The notes beneath the pieces were generated by a model. It was not told the DNA's origin. It did no database searches and saw only the letters and a program-made list of their open reading frames with translations. The position numbers and the translations under genes are program-made. Below, one piece after another: positions 56,001 to 61,750 of a stretch of 64,000 nucleotides of DNA. Numbering within the stretch: the first letter of the stretch is position 1; the number at the start of each line of letters is the position of its first letter. This stretch comes from Saccoglossus kowalevskii (Eukaryota > Hemichordata > Enteropneusta > Harrimaniidae), in NCBI RefSeq assembly GCF_000003605.2, contig NW_003133344.1, forward strand, positions 648,748 through 712,747, in the 5' to 3' direction.

Positions 56001-56781
56001 TCCCAGTCCACAGGCAATACAAGTGTTCAAGATTCCTCTTAACTGTTTGGTTGGTCAGATGACAGAACGTCCGATACCAGCGCCTTCCAAACCACAACCA
56101 CCAAACATCATTACCCCTATTGTGAATATCCCAGATAACGGAGTGCGTAGGTACGTACAGATGGACGAGAGGATGACGTCACCGCGCCTAGGAAGGCATC
56201 CACCGCTCGAACGAGGAAAACGGATTCATTATCGCGGTGCCAACGATCCTCTGACAATCAATGACGCACGTGCAGAATTGTTTGGAACAGCGCCACCTCG
56301 CTCCAAGACGAACTCACCACCACCAGTGTGGATGGAGCGCGACTCTCGCTCTGATTTATTCACATCGGCAAAAACAAGGAGTAGCTATGATACATTATTG
56401 GACCCAGTGGATCCACGAGCAGAACTGTTTGGTTCGAACGTTGGGTCACGGCAGAATTCCACCCAGTCGGAACCGGATCATCACAACACAGGTTTCCGAT
56501 TCGGGCACCGAAATAGAGTTCCCGAGCGAACCGGATCGACAAATTCTGAACCGGATGCCCGAACTGAACTTCTTAGAAAATCACCCGCCAAAGGATTGAT
56601 GGGGAGGGTAGGATCTACTCCCGCCGACTTGTGTAATCCACGCTCTGAATTGTTGGGTCTACATTCTTCCTCAACTTCAGAACGGGCGAGTTCGGCGAGC
56701 CACTCCATGTCCAGTTTAAGTTCCTCGCCGTTCAGACTATCTTCATCTGTCGATGACGAGGAGGACATCGACTTGAAATGA
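12624..56781 (+). CDS. GARNL3: GARNL3 orthologue, Rap/Ran-GAP and CNH domain protein (26 exons)
   Basis: This is a predicted GTPase-activating protein for Rap-type small GTPases in the cytoplasm; the family's cellular role is poorly known. Coding exons: 12624-12693, 32756-32839, 34273-34360, 34961-35079, 36131-36195, 36389-36449, 37220-37322, 40868-40966, 41205-41308, 41876-41990, 43524-43569, 44585-44691, 44851-44966, 45290-45400, 46382-46456, 46678-46741, 47088-47135, 47259-47357, 48065-48178, 48741-48904, 50209-50361, 50564-50630, 51757-51837, 52051-52169, 55275-55380, 55997-56781. They total 3163 nt, and all phases join. Residues below count from a provisional Met at 8903 (1058 aa; human GARNL3 is about 1010). 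The RapGAP domain spans about 160-360, with HIGNDIV and its catalytic Asn278. The CNH domain spans about 460-760. The tail (763-1058) is Ser/Pro-rich and ends acidic. Assignment rests on recognised similarity along the whole length, for example [17 protein letters not shown] and [14 protein letters not shown]. The start exon is unsettled. Confidence 0.93.
13033..13110 (-). mobile_element. TTAA MITE, family A, partial inverted copy
   Basis: TTAAAGCGGTGGG followed by GGTCGTCACCTGCGCATGC is the inverse of the family A right end. ATTGTTTACAA then matches the inverse core. The copy fades out after about 75 bp. Confidence 0.6.
14120..14176 (+). mobile_element. Family B-like MITE end (partial)
   Basis: TTAAAAGGCGTTGGTCGTCG then CGCTGCGCATG resembles the outer end of family B. 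Only about 55 bp are recognisable. Confidence 0.45.
19380..19496 (+). CDS. Possible alternative first exon
   Basis: An ATG in good context (GACAATGG) opens 39 codons, [20 protein letters not shown] onwards, to a possible donor ATC/GTATAC in phase 0, which would fit the GARNL3 exon at 32756. The 60 bp around the ATG are CpG-richer than their neighbours. The donor is weak and no homology is recognised. Confidence 0.2.
20632..20757 (+). mobile_element. TTAA MITE, family B, copy 2
   Basis: It starts TTAAAGGGCAGTGATCGTC and contains TTTCATGTAAATAAACAATG and AGTCCCATATCGAAT, as in copy 1. The right end (CGCGCCGACCATGG) is truncated before the final TTAA. Confidence 0.7.
21518..21567. other. Assembly gap (50 N) inside the TTAA-flanked transposon
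   Basis: Fifty N interrupt the transposase remnant. The true gap length is unknown, so the reading frame cannot be followed across it. Confidence 0.95.
21568..21999 (-). pseudogene. Transposase N-terminal fragment (Kolobok/Mutator-like)
   Basis: The minus-strand frame reads from an ATG at 21999 into the N gap at 21567. It encodes about 144 residues, including [20 protein letters not shown] and [17 protein letters not shown]. The pattern NRxxVxxxRxxGxGxxxLxxxxxxxxLPPP-like recalls the N-terminal part of the 'Mutator-like transposase' family common in invertebrate genomes. The catalytic acidic residues would lie further on and are missing or in the gap. The TTAA-flanked inverted ends around it support a transposon origin. 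Family assignment is by eye and could be wrong at superfamily level. Confidence 0.55.
25107..25383 (+). mobile_element. TTAA-flanked 277-bp MITE, family C
   Basis: TTAA (25107-25110) is followed by AGGAACACTACGATAACA. Near the right edge GTTGTTACCGTAGTG is followed by TTAA (25380-25383). The inverted ends share CACTACG-TAACA; the right end has lost about five outer bases. There is no ORF inside. Confidence 0.68.
28274..28446. repeat. 87-bp tandem duplication
   Basis: Two adjacent copies (28274-28360 and 28361-28446) share ATCATATACTAGTATATTTG and TTGTTCATGGAC, with several substitutions between them. Confidence 0.8.
32082..32592. mobile_element. 0.5-kb MITE-like element with ~75-bp inverted ends
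   Basis: The sequence from about 32082 (CAGTGTGAACGGGGACGCG...) to about 32152 (...TATGGACAAAGTC) reappears in inverse orientation at about 32519-32592 (GACTTTGTCTATGGAGG... to ...GACGCG complement). The arms are roughly 75 bp and clearly diverged. There is no coding capacity between them. The CAGTG start suggests a hAT-type end, but I could not find a clean target duplication. It sits about 160 nt before a GARNL3 exon. Confidence 0.7.
32756..32839 (+). CDS. GARNL3: GARNL3 exon: pre-GAP segment
   Basis: The acceptor is TTATTTCAG and the donor is CCAT/GTAAGT. It encodes 28 codons in phase 0 to 0 (residues 29-56), including [20 protein letters not shown]. This matches the GARNL3 segment that follows SVEL. 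Confidence 0.92.
34273..34360 (+). CDS. GARNL3: GARNL3 exon: [19 protein letters not shown] segment
   Basis: The acceptor is TATACACAG and the donor is AAAC/GTGAGT. It covers residues 57-85 plus the first base of codon 86. [19 protein letters not shown] is one of the most conserved stretches of GARNL3-type proteins. Confidence 0.95.
34961..35079 (+). CDS. GARNL3: GARNL3 exon: N-terminal RapGAP-associated region
   Basis: The acceptor is TTACTCCAG and the donor is ACG/GTGGGT. Residues 86-125 include [17 protein letters not shown] and [12 protein letters not shown], both typical of the family. The exon exits in phase 0. Confidence 0.95.
36131..36195 (+). CDS. GARNL3: GARNL3 exon: GTQKICIPY segment
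   Basis: The acceptor is TTCGCAG and the donor is TTAAG/GTGAGA. Residues 126-146 ([20 protein letters not shown], then L) plus two bases of Ser147. It continues the RapGAP-associated region. Confidence 0.93.
36389..36449 (+). CDS. GARNL3: GARNL3 exon: linker into RapGAP
   Basis: The acceptor is TCTTTCAG and the donor is AAG/GTAAGG. Residues 147-167, [20 protein letters not shown] then K. The intron before it is the shortest in this part of the gene (193 nt). Confidence 0.93.
37220..37322 (+). CDS. GARNL3: GARNL3 exon: start of the Rap/Ran-GAP domain
   Basis: The acceptor is TTATTCCAG and the donor is AATG/GTAAGT. Residues 168-201 contain [17 protein letters not shown], the conserved entry to the RapGAP fold, then DDEMFSN. 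Confidence 0.95.
38688..38927 (-). pseudogene. LINE reverse-transcriptase fragment, inactive
   Basis: The minus-strand frame encodes [20 protein letters not shown], which corresponds to the RT motif xxGRPIxNLRFADDIDL found in many invertebrate endonuclease/reverse-transcriptase elements. The catalytic FADD is changed to FAND (codons 38790-38801), so the first catalytic Asp is lost. The flanking sequence towards 39000 (minus-strand upstream) looks like further RT with stops. It lies antisense inside the 3.5-kb GARNL3 intron. Confidence 0.72.
39744..39996. repeat. 41-bp minisatellite, about 6 copies, in a GARNL3 intron
   Basis: Units starting GTCTGGATTTGGGTAGTAAT and continuing GATTTAGACAGGTTGAAATG recur at 39744, 39785, 39826, 39867, 39908 and 39952. 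The last spacing is 44 because of a 3-bp insertion. Confidence 0.88.
40868..40966 (+). CDS. GARNL3: GARNL3 exon: RapGAP domain, [10 protein letters not shown] region
   Basis: The acceptor is CATTCAG and the donor is AAAA/GTGAGT. Residues 202-234 include [19 protein letters not shown] and FNAGLDVK, typical of the GAP core. A (TAA)n tract begins about 11 nt after the donor. Confidence 0.95.
40978..41053. repeat. (TAA)n microsatellite next to a splice donor
   Basis: About 25 uninterrupted TAA units begin 11 nt after the GARNL3 exon ending at 40966. The poly-Leu reading frame on the minus strand is an artefact of this tract. Confidence 0.95.
41205..41308 (+). CDS. GARNL3: GARNL3 exon: RapGAP domain, [14 protein letters not shown] region
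   Basis: The acceptor is TATCTCAG and the donor is CAG/GTAATG. Residues 235-269 include [20 protein letters not shown] and [11 protein letters not shown], the strongly conserved GAP segment just before the catalytic helix. Confidence 0.96.
41876..41990 (+). CDS. GARNL3: GARNL3 exon: catalytic asparagine-thumb helix of RapGAP
   Basis: The exon encodes [18 protein letters not shown] and then [11 protein letters not shown] (residues 270-307). In Rap1GAP the equivalent Asn of HIGNDIV inserts into the Rap active site in place of an arginine finger. Here it is Asn278, codon 41900-41902, so the catalytic residue is intact. The donor is not U2-type: it reads GTATCCTTT (see the U12 intron entry). Confidence 0.96.
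41991..43523 (+). other. Minor-class (U12-type) intron in the RapGAP domain
   Basis: The 5' splice site is GTATCCTTT, the U12-type donor consensus. Close to the 3' end, TTCCATAAC (43505-43513) differs by one base from the U12 branch-point consensus TTCCTTAAC and sits 10 nt from the end of the intron. The acceptor lacks the pyrimidine tract seen at the other GARNL3 acceptors. Homology fixes both exon edges (SHFT / HIFALV). All three features agree, so this intron is probably removed by the minor spliceosome. Confidence 0.87.
43524..43569 (+). CDS. GARNL3: GARNL3 exon: short IFALVTYN exon
   Basis: This 46-nt exon runs from the acceptor AATGGTAG to AA/GTGAGT and encodes (H)[14 protein letters not shown](K), residues 308-323. 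SHFT-HIFALV is the expected family sequence, which fixes this acceptor. A more pyrimidine-rich AG 15 nt downstream (43537-43538) would drop 15 nt of the exon, removing conserved IFALV and forming a different junction codon, so it is rejected. Confidence 0.92.
44585..44691 (+). CDS. GARNL3: GARNL3 exon: [14 protein letters not shown] region
   Basis: The acceptor is ACATTACAG and the donor is AAAC/GTGAGT. Residues 323-358 contain [20 protein letters not shown] and FRDFLLVK, the C-terminal end of the RapGAP homology region. Confidence 0.96.
44851..44966 (+). CDS. GARNL3: GARNL3 exon: [19 protein letters not shown] segment
   Basis: The acceptor is TGTTTTGCAG and the donor is AAG/GTAAGT. Residues 359-397 include [20 protein letters not shown] and [17 protein letters not shown]. 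This is the post-GAP helical linker in GARNL3 proteins. Confidence 0.95.
45290..45400 (+). CDS. GARNL3: GARNL3 exon: [14 protein letters not shown] linker
   Basis: The acceptor is CCTTTTCAG and the donor is CAG/GTAATA. Residues 398-434 include [16 protein letters not shown] and a basic, Glu/Arg-rich run ending SEFLRIGQ. It is phase 0 on both sides. Confidence 0.94.
46382..46456 (+). CDS. GARNL3: GARNL3 exon: linker to the CNH domain
   Basis: The acceptor is TTCCTTAG and the donor is GAG/GTAAGC. Residues 435-459, [20 protein letters not shown] then LFRRE. This corresponds to the LKxxxIVxGDAPxSLA stretch of GARNL3. Confidence 0.92.
46678..46741 (+). CDS. GARNL3: GARNL3 exon: start of the CNH domain
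   Basis: The acceptor is CTTCCTGTAG and the donor is TGGG/GTGAGT. Residues 460-480, [20 protein letters not shown] then W, match the PWEPxC opening of the citron-homology domain. Confidence 0.93.
47088..47135 (+). CDS. GARNL3: GARNL3 exon: CNH first strands
   Basis: This 48-nt exon runs from CATTCAG to GAAG/GTATGT. Residues 481-496, [16 protein letters not shown], show the CNH pattern hydrophobic-VGTDxGVY. Confidence 0.92.
47259..47357 (+). CDS. GARNL3: GARNL3 exon: CNH domain
   Basis: The acceptor is TTCTCAG and the donor is AAAG/GTAACA. Residues 497-529 include [20 protein letters not shown] and LVLFRADK, in line with the VKQMxVLExxxLLVLRADK segment of GARNL3. Confidence 0.93.
48065..48178 (+). 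CDS. GARNL3: GARNL3 exon: CNH domain, [14 protein letters not shown]
   Basis: The acceptor is GTTTGCAG and the donor is AGAG/GTGAGC. Residues 530-567 include [18 protein letters not shown] and [14 protein letters not shown]. Confidence 0.94.
48741..48904 (+). CDS. GARNL3: GARNL3 exon: CNH domain, [12 protein letters not shown] to EGFQYVR
   Basis: The acceptor is TAATCGACAG and the donor is CGG/GTAAGG. Residues 568-622 begin [17 protein letters not shown], continue [14 protein letters not shown] and end [10 protein letters not shown]. The exon is open through all 54 codons and matches GCHLYAI...LRIVVAI...EEFQYIRE of GARNL3. The GC-rich middle ([11 protein letters not shown]) is less conserved. 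Confidence 0.9.
50209..50361 (+). CDS. GARNL3: GARNL3 exon: CNH domain, [13 protein letters not shown]
   Basis: The acceptor is TTGTTTTAG and the donor is AAG/GTATTG. Residues 623-673 include [40 protein letters not shown] and VETSK. It is phase 0 on both sides. Confidence 0.95.
50564..50630 (+). CDS. GARNL3: GARNL3 exon: CNH domain, [16 protein letters not shown]
   Basis: The acceptor is AAAATTCAG and the donor is AGCC/GTAAGT. Residues 674-695, [20 protein letters not shown] then YS, match VNFVAAIDVYEDGEAGLLLCY. Confidence 0.95.
51170..51313 (+). mobile_element. TTAA MITE, family A, copy 3 (in a GARNL3 intron)
   Basis: It is complete, with TTAA at 51170-51173 and 51310-51313, and ends AGCGGGAGGGTC and GACTCCCCCGCT. 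The core has GCGACGATAACAACATACGC and CATGGGAAGAAGATTGTTTG. It lies between GARNL3 exons at 50630 and 51757. Confidence 0.8.
51757..51837 (+). CDS. GARNL3: GARNL3 exon: CNH domain, [13 protein letters not shown]
   Basis: The acceptor is TCCTATAG and the donor is GTCG/GTAAGT. Residues 696-722 include [20 protein letters not shown] then NSPPTAV. The segment between LLLCY and DFxxxWN is a few residues shorter than in vertebrate GARNL3. Confidence 0.9.
52051..52169 (+). CDS. GARNL3: GARNL3 exon: end of the CNH domain
   Basis: The acceptor is CCCTTCCAG. Residues 723-762 include [20 protein letters not shown] then VNGNLVNEM. The donor is AAG/GTTCGT, a weak match to the U2 consensus. It precedes the 3.1-kb intron that carries the foldback element. 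Confidence 0.95.
52593..55213. mobile_element. Foldback-type element with long, repeat-filled inverted arms
   Basis: The left arm (52593-53747) and right arm (53950-55213) are inverted copies of each other. The outer ~85 bp are almost identical and the inner parts more diverged. From the outside in, each arm has a unique end starting CGAGGCGCGG, roughly 600 bp of 18-22-bp units of the form GTGTGTGTTTAAAAATGAC, about three ~75-bp units containing TTACGCCTGTGGGGGCGCT, and a unique ~260-bp inner part. The flanks TACACTTATA (52583-52592) and TACACTTACA (55214-55223) look like a 10-bp target duplication with one mismatch. The loop holds ~150 bp plus a 50-N gap. No transposase ORF is visible. This architecture is typical of foldback (FB) or Mutator-like non-autonomous elements. 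Confidence 0.82.
53748..53797. other. Assembly gap (50 N) in the loop of the foldback element
   Basis: Fifty N lie between the two inverted arms. The round length suggests an arbitrary gap size, so the loop may be larger and could hold coding sequence. Confidence 0.95.
55275..55380 (+). CDS. GARNL3: GARNL3 exon: Ser/Gly-rich tail start
   Basis: The acceptor is TATTCTCAG and the donor is TCGG/GTGAGT. Residues 763-797 begin [18 protein letters not shown] and run into [12 protein letters not shown], a likely disordered, proline-directed phosphosite-rich stretch. The exon starts 61 nt after the outer edge of the foldback element. Confidence 0.92.
55381..55996 (+). other. Last GARNL3 intron
   Basis: AT-rich, with loosely repeated TTACGTTGTACG-like words near 55790, 55842 and 55873 and TTTTTACAGTTTAC words near 55600. 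This may be the remnant of a degenerate tandem repeat. Confidence 0.5.
55997..56781 (+). CDS. GARNL3: GARNL3 last coding exon: disordered tail with repeated motif
   Basis: The acceptor is CTCTTTCAG and the exon is open for 261 codons to a TGA stop. It encodes residues 798-1058. It begins [20 protein letters not shown], matching the KIPLRNLVG segment of GARNL3. It continues as a Pro/Arg/Ser-rich, probably disordered region and ends with poly-Ser and an acidic DDEEDIDLK tail. A motif of type (D/N)-(A/P/S)-R-x-(E/D)-L-(F/L) occurs five times, at 56263, 56341, 56410, 56554 and 56635. Confidence 0.93.
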
Positions 56782-57779
56782 TAACGCTTGTGCAATCATG
56801 GAAATGGACATTTACTGCTGATCATGAAATAAATACACAGGAGATGTGCGAAATGTACACGGGTCGCAGAAAGATCGCTAGAAAATGAGACTGACGTCAC
56901 CGGGAATGCATATTTATTATTATTTATTATAACGAACGGCGTACAACATGGTATTGTTAATGTACGCAGTATCGAGTGACAAGATAATGGTAACGTTGAT
57001 TGACCTGTCTGACAGAACAGTCTGGCTCGCTTAATCCAGTACGCTCGAGTTAGTTACAATGGCGTCTAACACTTGTACAATATATGATATACAATATATG
57101 TTGGCCAATCACAACACATCTAACATACGAGATTCATACTTTTTGTTCATCTATTGACTTTTAACCATTCCTGAATACCCTTATAATGTTGGTTTGCGTC
57201 ATATTTAGAATTAAGCATCTATCTGACAGCCATTATAACTGCGAAAATGGCCGTACGATGCTGCTGGGCTCATGCATGTGTACACAACGTATTTATGGTA
57301 TTTCATATTGACGTTTACAACTTTAAATATTCACATTTTAAAACAGTGTGTAATTTTAGTATGTTAATTGTATATATAATCTATTTAACGAATAGCAGAC
57401 GAATTTTAAATTATATTATGCCCAATCGTGTATCTAGACTGAGAGGAATCACGTCAAATCACAACTGTCATGGCAACAGCGACGATAATAATTATCACAT
57501 CTTCTAAATTGGTAGAGAGCAAAATGCCATGCATAACACGGAAATAAACATATCGAAATTGAAACAATATACCAAATTATATAAGTTGTTTGTCATGCGC
57601 TACGTACATTGCAAAGTCACAATGACGTCACGTCGGATTGCATTTCTGTACTATTGTATGACTGATTCATGCTCCAATATATACATGACTACGATGTGAA
57701 ATTTATTCTCTGAAATAATCTTTTTAGTTTTACATGAGGCTAAGGTACTTGAAATGTGTTTAAAAATAGGTCGGTCATG
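56782..57779 (+). other. GARNL3 3' UTR and flank
   Basis: Untranslated or intergenic sequence with candidate poly(A) signals at 56828 and 57543. No coding exon was recognised. Confidence 0.6.
56828..56833 (+). promoter_or_regulatory. Candidate poly(A) signal
   Basis: AATAAA occurs 47 nt after the GARNL3 stop. Further AATAAA at 57543 and 58742 could serve instead, so the 3' UTR length is open. Confidence 0.35.
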
Positions 57780-58665
57780 TGATGTCACATCTATGTGACC
57801 GTGTCCTGTAGATGTGGATGTCATGCCTCAGAATAATCATCGAAGAGTTCTGTGGATATCACATCTTAGTGGGCCTGTCATGTTGATGTCCCCTCTCTTA
57901 TCTGCAGTTTCTTGTGGATGGCTTATCCCAGTGGCCGTGTCCTGTGGATATAACATCTCAATGGACGCGTCTTCTTGATGTCACGTGTCAGTTGGCGTGT
58001 CATATGGCTGTCACATCTCAATGGACGCGTCGTCTTGATGTCACGTGTCAAATTGGTGTCGCATCTCAGTGGATGTGTCCTGTGTATGTCACGTAGCAGT
58101 TGGCGTGTCATATGGGTGTCACATCTCAGTGGACGTGTCTTGTGGATGTCACGTAACAGTTGGCGTGTCATATGAGTGTCACATCTCAGTGGATGTGTCC
58201 TGGGGATGCCACGTACGAGTTGACGTGTCATATGGGTGTCACATCTCAGTGGATGTGTCCTGTGGATGCCATGTAACAGTTGGCGTGCCATATGGGTGTC
58301 ACATCTCAGTGGATGTGTCCCGTGGATGTCACGTAACAGTTGGCGTGTCATATGGGTGTCACATCTCAGTTGATGTGTCCTGCGGATGTCACGTAGCAGT
58401 TGGCGTGTCATATGGGTGTCACATCTCAGTGGATGTGTCCTGTGGATGTCACGTAACAGTTGGCGTGTCAAATGGGTGTCACATCTCAGTGGAAGTGTCC
58501 AGTGGATGTCACGTAACAGTTGGCGTGTCATATGTGTGTCACATCTCAGTGTATCTTGTAGATGTCAAATCTCGGCGACCATGACCTCTGGATATCTCAT
58601 CTCGGTAGGTGTGTCTTGTGGATGTCACATCTTAATTGGCGTGTAATGTACATGTTACATCTCAG
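57780..58665. repeat. 60-bp minisatellite, open on both strands
   Basis: Roughly 11 good copies between about 57960 and 58560, with more degenerate edges, repeat every 60 bp. The unit contains GTCACATCTCAGTGGATGTG, TCCTGTGGATGTCACGTAAC and AGTTGGCGTGTCATATGGGT. Because 60 is a multiple of three, the + strand encodes a repeated CHISVDVSCGCHVTVGVSYG and the minus strand MTRQLLRDIHRTHPLRCDTH. It lies about 1 kb past the GARNL3 stop. I read it as a non-coding satellite. Confidence 0.88.
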
Positions 58666-59876
58666 TATCTACAGAATTTGGCTCATTTCGGAAGTTTTAA
58701 ATCGAGATATATTTATAAGATGGTAATATTGGCTGGGTATCAATAAAATGACACTAAATGTAAGCATAAAATCTATATTTTCTGTGTGTGTGTGGAATAT
58801 GCTTGGGACTATGGGTGTTCAGTGGTTTTCACTGTTACAAACAAGTTGAATAATTATTTGTAAATATTTGCTAGTTTCTCACTAATTCTTCAATCTGTAA
58901 CAATATTTTCTGTATGATATTTTTATTAATGTAAGTGTCTCTTTTTGGGATGTTAAACATTTTCACCCTGTCAGAGCGTCCTCTACGGCTCGTTCAAGAG
59001 AACAGAAAGCAGTTAGACTTGTACATAGATATATTATTGAAGTAGAACTTTCAGTAGATGACGTCATGGACATGAATTGCTTATTAAACTGGTTTATATG
59101 TTGGGAGGGATAATTATCGTAAATATTGGGGTGAGAAGAAACAGCGTTTTGCGAATGGAAAGGGTCTGAAAATACTTGAAATCGTTTTGTACGTCAAGAT
59201 AAAAACAAAGGTATCTACGACTTTTCCCGCTTAAGACGCTCTTGTATAAACTATATATTTGTATTGATAATAATTGTTATGTTCTCTTGTCTGCCTCCCA
59301 AGGTGAAATAAATGTGCCTTTTATTGTTACGACTCTAATATTTGAATTCAGTGTAAGGTCCCGTTCTTTCGGTATGTCTGCGTTTGTTTTGTATTCGATG
59401 TTACTCCATAGCGATGTATTCAAAGCATGTCAATTTCATTGTTTCAATGAAATTCGTTCACGCGGTGCGACGATCTATCCTAGTGAAACTTGACATAGAA
59501 CTTGATATAGGGGCAACTAAGCCTCCAAACGTGTGAACGTATTTATACTCACGTATTGACAAAATACATACGCTTATTTACACCAAAGTACAATGTTTGC
59601 AACCTATGTATTTACCAAATAAAGACCAACATTTTTTTTGTCAACTCAGTACGCATGCGTGTATATTGAATTCGGTCTACACGGGGGCAATTTGTTGCTA
59701 TATTCGGCGTATTATTTTAAAAGCACTAGCAAGCATATCTGTTAATGGAAATATAAGCAACATAAAACTTGACCCAGGAGTTTGTAGTCTGAAAAATATA
59801 TTGACCATGATCTACTTCAATTTAGAATGGCCTGCAATAACTGTGTTGCTTTTAAATTTAAAGCGAGAAATTAAAA

Positions 59877-60022
59877 TTAAAGCGTCACCTGCGCACACAC
59901 GGGAATTGAGTCCCAACCGACGATAACAACACACTCTAAAACGCAAAGGCTCAAGGGTAGACGCTTGTTTGACACACTGTTACCATCTGACGCATGCACA
60001 GGTGACGACTCTCCTGCTTTAA
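59877..60022 (+). mobile_element. TTAA MITE, family A, copy 4 (3' flank)
   Basis: TTAA at 59877-59880 and 60019-60022 bound the ends AGCGTCACCTGCGC and GACTCTCCTGCT. The core GACGATAACAACACACTC and AACGCAAAGGCTCAAGGG match copies 1-3. A short internal deletion removes part of the GTTTGTAAACA stretch. Confidence 0.78.
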
Positions 60023-61660
60023 CATATTTGGTAAACTGTTATAATAAAGTAGTGATTGGTACACGTAATTCCATACGCAAATTTGAAGAACTCACCGACA
60101 TATTGATAACAGCTATTCTCATCAATACGTTTTCGAGCGCAGTCTTCCGAACTGACGCTCTTGCCGACCAGAAATAGATCATTGTTTTCACGTCTTTTCA
60201 TTCCTACAGCTAGGCCAAAGTCATAGAAACACAATTACGGTGTCTTATATTTTCGCTACATTATTATTAATAAGATCCTTTTAATTCATGTTGGTACACG
60301 AAAGTATATACATTATTTAGGAGGAAAACAATTTTTCAACTCGTCTGTGATAACAATTGACATTTTTTCAGCCATTTAGGAAGGGTACAAAATTGGCCAA
60401 AAGTTGATTTTTGTACTGTAATTTCTGAAATTCTGTTCTGAAAGTTTGTAAATGCCTTGCAACGAATAGTCGTTGGTTTATAACAATGTATTGTTCGGAA
60501 TTTACTTAATGGAAACAAATATTACAAGCGAATTCCTCGTGCTTCCATTGTTGTGAAATGTTGCGTCGCCCATTTGAATTTTGACTGAAAAATCGAACTA
60601 GAAACAGATCTTAAGTGAGATTTGCAAAACATTTGCAAACGAAAGACTATTATATTAAAAACTTGTGCTACCCTATAATATGTCCATTTAATAATTGTTG
60701 TATCTCAAATTCTTACTTATTATGACTTCCTGGTTTCATTTAAATTACCATATACACATAAACTGCCACATATACATAAATTACTACATACACATGTAAT
60801 ATTTCTCTCTCTCAAAGTTAAAGTTCCGTCAAAGTTAAATAGCTTATTTTCATCTTAACCCAATCATAATTATCCAATCATAATTCGTTTCTCAGGTTAC
60901 AAAAATAAGTTTTATTATGAAAAAAACTTTGATTCCTCTAATTTATATATATATATATCCCGCCCACATATGATGTGATTTGCTTTATTTGAGGTAATTT
61001 GAGGCAGACTTTCGTCAAATTGTATGACTCATTTCGCAACCTGCACGAAAATTGCTCACTTGTTGTGTATTGTGCATTGCAACTTCTCTGGAGGCTTTTC
61101 ATGTACTTTGTATTGTCCTTGGGTTACGACATATTAGTAGTATACGAAATATGGTATATGGTCTTCTTTTGCTGGCAAGGACCCAATTTGTGTTGTAAAA
61201 TGTGCAGAATGATATTTTTCCCCAAAACCACGTGGGAGTTGATATGAGAGAGTTGGCGATTTTAACAACAAATAGTATGACATGTTTATAATAAATGCCT
61301 GAATAATAATGGACAATATGTCATGTGACCTAATCAATCATGCTTGCACAATTCCCAGAGACACATAGTAAGATAAACAATCTGATATGAAAGTGCTAAT
61401 ACTTTTCACAATTTTAGTCTGGCATATGGCCGTATTAATTATGAATACAATAATAAATAAGTCGTGACATGACATAATACAGTTGAGCCCGTCTTCAATG
61501 TCAATTCTGCCGAAGGTACAACTAAAGATATTTAACGCTGGTCGGTTCGTTGTGATATTCGATTCCCCAGTTTTTTATTGTGATTAATATAGATTTTTTT
61601 CTGATTTAAAGATTCAACATGTATTCACAGACTGGTTGAAAATGTTTCCAAACTGTCCTC

Positions 61661-61750
<90 letters not shown>

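Noticed and set aside
57923-58584. Two long reading frames (202 codons minus, 179 codons plus) as repeat-protein genes
   Set aside because: Both come from the same 60-bp tandem repeat, whose unit length is a multiple of three and lacks stops. There is no signal peptide, homology or splice context.
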